In this document: in pieces, positions 59,967-64,000 of the stretch
Numbering within the stretch: the stretch's first letter is position 1
How the letters are laid out: each line of letters opens with the position of its first letter
Assembly: GCF_000720485.1 (NCBI RefSeq)
Contig: NZ_JOAX01000021.1
Location: 124,001 to 188,000 of the forward strand
Length of the DNA stretch: 64,000 nt
Direction of reading: 5' to 3'
Source: Streptomyces ochraceiscleroticus
GTDB taxonomy: Bacteria; Actinomycetota; Actinomycetes; Streptomycetales; Streptomycetaceae
Notes under the pieces: generated by a model
Database searches by the model: none
What the model saw: the letters and a program-made list of their open reading frames with translations, nothing else
Told to the model about the DNA's origin: nothing
Translations under genes and position numbers: made by a program

Positions 59967-59997
59967 AAGGTATGGAGCGGCCATTTCGGAGCTGTAT
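59967..59997 (-). promoter_or_regulatory. SARP-type promoter of the NRPS operon
   Basis: On the minus strand: ATACAGC (59997-59991), 4 bases, AAATGGC (59986-59980), 7 bases, -10 box TACCTT (59972-59967). The spacing is exact, but the second heptamer is the weakest of the six sites. Leader about 70 bases. Confidence 0.55.
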
Positions 59998-60039
59998 TGA
60001 AGTCCTTTCGGTGTTTACGGCGGGCTGCCGGCAACGGCA

Positions 60040-60070
60040 ATAAGTCACCGATAAGCGGGCCTTGTAATGT
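60040..60070 (+). promoter_or_regulatory. SARP-type promoter of the thioesterase-GNAT unit
   Basis: ATAAGTC (60040-60046), 4 bases, ATAAGCG (60051-60057), 7 bases, -10 box TAATGT (60065-60070). The two heptamers share ATAAG, the clearest direct repeat among the six sites. Leader about 73 bases to the ATG at 60150. Confidence 0.7.
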
Positions 60071-60149
60071 CCGGGCGCCGGGTGTGCCGAGGTGCGTGCA
60101 TGCCCGCGCTGTTCCGCGAAGGCCGTCCCCGGACCCGGAGGTACCTGCA

Positions 60150-60923
60150 ATGAGCCCCGTCGATGCCGTTGCCGGCACGTCCTGGCTGCGCAGCCTGCGC
60201 CGGGTGCCGAATCCCCGCGTGCGGCTCGTGTGCTTTCCGCACGCCGGCGGCGCCGCCAGTTTCTTCCGCGAATGGCCGCAGTGGCTCGCCCCGGACATCG
60301 ACGTTCTCGCCGTGTGCTATCCCGGCCGCGAGGACCGCATCGGCGAATCCTGTGCGCGCGACATGGCGGAACTCGCCGGGCCCCTCACGGACGCCGTCGC
60401 GCCGCTCCTGACCGGGCCGACGGCATTCTTCGGGCACAGCATGGGGGCCTCGGTGGCATACGAAGTCGCGCGGCGGCTGGCGGACAGCGGCCGGCCCGGC
60501 CCGGACATGCTGCTGGTCTCGGGGCGCGCGGCCCCGCACCGGCTGCGCGCTTCCGATCTGGGTTCCCGGCCCGACGATGAACTGCTGTCCGACGTGCGCC
60601 GCCGCGGCGGGCCGCTGGCCGCGGCCCTGGACATCCCGGACCTGCTCGATCTGGTCCTGCCCTCGATCCGGGCCGATTACCGGCTGGTGGACTCCTACGC
60701 CACGCAGGCGACGCTGCGCCCGCTCCCGGTGGCCCTCACCGCGTATTACGGCGAGGACGACGTCGACAACCCCACGGAGTCCGTACTGGCCTGGGCCGAT
60801 GTGAGCCCCGGACGGTTCGCGGCCCGCGCGTTCCCCGGCGGCCATTTCTTCCTCGTCCCGCACGCCGCCGACGTGGTGGGCGACATCGACACCCGCCTCG
60901 CCGAACTGGCGGCCGCACGGTGA
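60150..60923 (+). CDS. Type II thioesterase
   Basis: A 257-residue external thioesterase of the TesA/GrsT family, which clears misloaded acyl groups from NRPS carrier domains. Visible are [19 protein letters not shown], the nucleophile [16 protein letters not shown] (Ser 97), and the C-terminal [12 protein letters not shown] with the catalytic His. ATG at 60150 with GGAG 9 bases upstream; the frame extends upstream but without family similarity. Divergent from the NRPS operon, and its own SARP-type promoter places it in the same regulon. The stop overlaps the GNAT start (GTGA). Confidence 0.95.
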   Translation: MSPVDAVAGTSWLRSLRRVPNPRVRLVCFPHAGGAASFFREWPQWLAPDIDVLAVCYPGREDRIGESCARDMAELAGPLTDAVAPLLTGPTAFFGHSMGASVAYEVARRLADSGRPGPDMLLVSGRAAPHRLRASDLGSRPDDELLSDVRRRGGPLAAALDIPDLLDLVLPSIRADYRLVDSYATQATLRPLPVALTAYYGEDDVDNPTESVLAWADVSPGRFAARAFPGGHFFLVPHAADVVGDIDTRLAELAAAR

Positions 60924-61675
60924 CCGTGAACGTGTACGCGGGCACCGGCCCGTGCACCGGTGCGGAGATCCTGGCCGCCACCGACGACCTGTGGACCAGG
61001 AGCGTCATCGGCCCGTCGTGGACCGGGCCGGGCCGGCTGCTGCCCGGCGCCGTCTGCTACGGCACCGGCACCCCGGACGAGCCGGACGGCAGCCTCACCG
61101 CGATCGGCGATCCGCACGCCGTCGCGGAGCTGGTCGCTCGTGTCCTCGCGGACCGCGCCGAGCCCCCGTACCTCGTCACGGTGCCCCGCGGAACCGAGGT
61201 GCCGGGAGCCCAAAGCACCGCGCAGGAGTGGGAGTTGTTGGCCCTGCACGATGCGCCGCCGCCGCAGCCCGCCGAGGAGCGGGTGGTGCCGGTGACCATG
61301 GAGGCAGGCGCGGAGATCACCGCGCTCCTCACCGCGGCCAGCCCCGAGCACTCCGTACGCCCCGGCGCCCCCGAAGCCGAACTGTGGGCGGGCATCCGCA
61401 ACCCGGACGGCACGCTGATCGCCGTAGGAGCCATGGTGCGCAAACCGGGCACGGCCCTGCGCTCCCTCGCATCGATCGCCACCGCTCCCGCGCACCGGGG
61501 CCGAGGGCTGGCGGCGGCGGTCACCGCGCAACTGGCACGCCGGGCACTGCAACGCGACCCGTCCTGCTGCGTCCTGGCCCTCGACTCCACCAACCACAAC
61601 GCACGCCGCGTCTACCACCGCCTGGGCTTCCGCACGGTCCAGGAATTCACCACCGTGGAGTTCGACACCTGGTGA
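60920..61675 (+). CDS. GNAT-type N-acetyltransferase
   Basis: A 251-residue protein. The C-terminal half is a GNAT fold: ALRSLASIATAPAHRGRGLA contains the acetyl-CoA-binding R-G-R-G-L/A motif, followed by VLALDSTNHNARRVYHRLGF with the N-x-x-A-x-x-x-Y-x-x-x-G-F signature. The N-terminal half is divergent. GTG start at 60920 overlaps the thioesterase stop by four bases, so it is co-expressed with the cluster. It could acetylate a free amine of the product, for example a diaminopropionate side chain or the N-terminus, as tailoring or as self-resistance; both are inference. Confidence 0.85.
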   Translation: MTVNVYAGTGPCTGAEILAATDDLWTRSVIGPSWTGPGRLLPGAVCYGTGTPDEPDGSLTAIGDPHAVAELVARVLADRAEPPYLVTVPRGTEVPGAQSTAQEWELLALHDAPPPQPAEERVVPVTMEAGAEITALLTAASPEHSVRPGAPEAELWAGIRNPDGTLIAVGAMVRKPGTALRSLASIATAPAHRGRGLAAAVTAQLARRALQRDPSCCVLALDSTNHNARRVYHRLGFRTVQEFTTVEFDTW

Positions 61676-61939
61676 GGTACCGGCCCTCAGGCGCCGACGT
61701 GCGGTGCCCAGCCTGAGGTACATCACCCCCGCCGCGGCCAGGGAGACGGCCGAGGAGGCCGCCCGACCGACGATCAGCGGGCCACCCGCTGAGGGGCCGG
61801 CCCCCCCCGGGGGGGCGACGGACCTGCCACCTGATCATGACCGTCCACCTCCCGCCCGGCCCGGGCTCCCCAACCTGACCCGACTGCTTGCTCAGGTTGG
61901 ACCACCGAACCCCTGGGCCCGAGGCACCGGAGAGCACCC
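61676..61939. other. Intergenic border region
   Basis: 264 bases with no supportable gene, containing a run of C followed by a run of G around 61801-61817. A 79-codon open frame here has no recognisable domain. It precedes a decayed VOC gene and probably marks the edge of the cluster. Confidence 0.45.
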
Positions 61940-62218
61940 GTGAAGATCTCCCCCGAGGGGACCGAGCTGCTGCTCGAGCCCTCCGGCCACCCCGCAGTGC
62001 AGCCGTACAAGACGGCGCTGGTCAAGGACGGCATCCCGGCCACCTCCTTCGCCGTGGACGACGTACAGGCGGAGTACGACCGGCTGCGCGGGCTCGGGGT
62101 GCGGTTCTCCCAGGAGCCGGTGGACATGGGCACGGTCACCACCGCGGTCCTGGACGACACCTGCGGCAACCTGATCCAGATCGTGCACATGAAGCAGGAC
62201 ACCCGGTCCGGGCCCCGA
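61940..62218 (+). pseudogene. VOC/glyoxalase-fold protein, C-terminal fragment
   Basis: The reading frame gives GTELLLEPSGHPAVQPYKTA, then DGIPATSFAVDDVQAEYDRL and VLDDTCGNLIQIVHMK, the second half of a glyoxalase/VOC protein. The first half, with the initial beta-alpha-beta-beta unit and a metal ligand, is missing, and the frame runs on without its normal stop into the convergent gene. I treat it as a remnant; the GTG at 61940 is probably not a real start. Confidence 0.7.
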
Positions 62219-62219
62219 G

Positions 62220-64000
62220 TCACTCGAACGAGGCGATGCCGGTGTCCAGATCGGTTTCGTAGCCGGCGGCGAAGGCGAGCCGGTAGGCGTCGTCGCCGAG
62301 GGCGGCGCGGGTCTGCTGTTCGCAGGCTTCGCGGGCGGCGACCCATTCGCGGATGCCTGCCTGGCGCCGGCCGAGGGTGTCCCAGATCTGCTGGGCCAGT
62401 CCGAGCAGGTACGCGGCCTGCGTGTCCTGGCCGTCGGCGGCCGAGGCCCGGGCCAGCACGTCCAGGGCCATGGCGGTGCCATGGCTGTCGTGCAGCCGGC
62501 GCTTCATCTCCAGGAGGGACCTGGCGTGCTGCTGCGCGGCCGCCGGCCGCCCGCGCGCCAGCTCGGCCTGAGCGCGGAAAAGATCGCCCCAGGCGCGAAG
62601 ACAGCGCTCGCCGAGCAGGTCGCAGACGACGGTCAACTCGTCCAGCACGGCCCTGGCTTCCTCGATGCGCCCCATGATGATGAATGCGTGGCAGTCGCTC
62701 ATCAGCGCCATCAGGGTGAGGAAGGTGGGCAGTTCCCCGCGTCGTCGCGGAGCGAGCAGCTTCTCGGCCGAGGACATCACCTGTACCAGGTCACCTCGCA
62801 GGACGGCCGGCTACATGGCCAGGGCCGCCGCAAAGAGCGATTCGGCTTCGCCGAACTGCCCGGCCTCGGCGGCGCACTCGGCGGCCAGGGCCTCGATACC
62901 GGTCACATCCCCCAAGGGCATCAGCGTCAAGCCGCATGCGTGCAGAGCCCGGATACGGGCCGGGGTCGGCGGCCAGGGCCCGTTCCAGGTAGTGCTTCCC
63001 TTCTTTGGGGAAGCCGCAGCCGTGCCAGAGGAACCACAGCGCCCCGGCCAGTTCCAGCGCGGTGCGGCCCTCCGACTCGGCCAGCGTGAACTCCAGGGCG
63101 GCACGCAGATCGTCGTGCTCGGCGTTCATCCGGTCGCTCCAGGCGAACTGGTCGGGCCCGGTCCAGGCGGCGTCCCCGGCCCGGGCCAGCCGCAGGTAGT
63201 GGTCCCCGTGCCGGCGCCGCAGCGCGTCCTCTTCACCCAGGCGGCGCAGCCATCCGGCGCCGTATTCGCGGAGGGTGTCCAGCATCCGGTAGCGCTCCCC
63301 GCCGCCGGTCGGCGCCCAGATCAGGATCGATTTGTCCACCAGGGCGCTCAACAGGGCGGGGATCTCCTCGGCCGGCAGCCGGCCGTCGGCACACACGGCA
63401 CGGGCCGTCTCGGCGTCGAAGGTGCCGGCGAAGACGGACAGCCGCGCCCACAGCAGCCGCTCCGCAGGGGCGCACAGTTCGTGGCTCCAGCCGATGGCGG
63501 TACGCAGCGCCTGATGCCATGGGGGTACGGCGTCGGTCCTGATGCACTCGGTGTCGCCGAGGACGGCGAAGCGGTCCTCCAGCCGTGCGGTCAGCTCCTG
63601 TACGGGCAGCTCGCGCAGCCGGGCCGCGGCCAGTTCCATGGCCAGCGGCAGGCCCTCCAGGCGGCGACACAGCCCCAGTACGTCGGCCCGGTTGTCGTCG
63701 GTGACACTGAAGCCGGGCACGCTCTCGGCGGCCCGCTCGGCCAGCAGCGTCACCGCGTCCGCCTCGCCGGCCGCCGGGTCGTCGGTCACCGGCACGGGCA
63801 ACGGGTCGACCGTCAGCACTTGCTCACCGGTGACGCTCAGGACGCGGCGGCTGGTGGCCAGGATCCGCAGGCCGGGTGCGGCCCGCAGCAGCGCCTCGAC
63901 GGCCATCGCGCAGACGTCGGTCAGGTGCTCGCACGTGTCCAGGACGAGCAGCGTTTCCCGGTCGGCGAGATAGTCGGCGAGTACGTCGATCACGGGCCGG
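62220..64000 (-). pseudogene. NB-ARC/AfsR-type ATPase regulator, frameshifted and with internal stop, runs off the window
   Basis: The frame from the window edge to about 62965 encodes an STAND/NB-ARC ATPase without its N-terminus: LLVLDTCEHLTDVCAMAVEA (Walker B), ILATSRRVL, LEGLPLAMELAAARL, then a winged helix and a TPR start (ALWFLWHGCGFPKEGKHYLE). Near 62940-62965 homology jumps to another frame (ARIRALHACGLTLMPLGDVT) and meets a TAG at 62811-62813. TPR-like sequence continues in that frame to the stop at 62220, ending LGDDAYRLAFAAGYETDLD. Two lesions make it a probable pseudogene, unless there are sequencing errors. The P-loop would lie beyond 64000. Confidence 0.75.

Noticed and set aside
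61704..61943. 79-codon open frame before the VOC fragment
   Set aside because: Pro/Ala/Arg-rich, no domain, crosses the C/G homopolymer run, no convincing ribosome binding site.

Overview
The window is high-GC actinobacterial DNA, almost certainly Streptomyces. Support: extreme third-position GC, GTG/TTG starts, four-base ATGA/GTGA gene overlaps, an AfsR/SARP regulator containing a rare TTA codon, and families typical of the genus (DUF3618, DUF4235, SARP, MbtH). Positions 198 to about 15200 look like ordinary chromosomal neighbourhood: a UbiD-type decarboxylase behind a palindromic operator; uppP followed by two fluoride-channel (CrcB/FluC) genes with a DUF190 gene between them; a small envelope-stress-like operon (holin-X, DUF3618, DUF4235); a YihY/BrkB membrane protein; a large secreted phosphodiester glycosidase/metallophosphoesterase; a membrane acyltransferase; an alpha/beta hydrolase; and a NarL-type two-component system.

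From 15381 to about 61675 lies a nonribosomal peptide cluster. It starts with a SARP-NB-ARC-TPR activator carrying one TTA codon. Next comes a sulfation operon (cysQ, sulfotransferase, cysC, a broken cysD, cysN, two ABC transporter genes, a P450), then a divergently read methyltransferase, then a halogenase / flavin reductase / antiporter / sensor-domain unit. On the minus strand a six-gene precursor operon encodes a stand-alone A-T protein, a SyrP-like oxygenase, SbnB-like and SbnA-like enzymes for L-2,3-diaminopropionate, MbtH, and a VioC/AsnO-like oxygenase. Three head-to-tail NRPS genes follow: A-T-C-A-T-C-A-T, then C-A-T-C-A-T-E, then C-T-C-A-T-TE. A divergent type II thioesterase and a GNAT gene close the cluster.

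Read colinearly, the line has seven carrier domains. My hand alignment of the ten-residue specificity codes suggests X1 (Lys2-like, unusual) - Asn - branched aliphatic - Phe - D-Tyr - (no A domain, supplied in trans) - X7 (unassigned), released by an integrated thioesterase. Diaminopropionate, beta-hydroxylation, chlorination, O-methylation, P450 oxidation and sulfation are the likely decorations. The product is not identified.

The most striking signal is regulatory. Six promoters, one for every transcription unit of the peptide cluster downstream of the activator gene, share one geometry: two heptamers starting 11 bp apart (the first always begins ATA), then exactly 7 bp, then a TANNNT -10 box. 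This is the layout known for SARP-activated promoters and points to the cluster's own SARP as the common activator. Other notable points are a cysD gene with an internal deletion and frameshift, an NRPS module without an adenylation domain, adjacent Phe and Tyr modules whose pocket codes differ at one position, and decayed genes (VOC fragment; broken NB-ARC-type regulator) at the right border.
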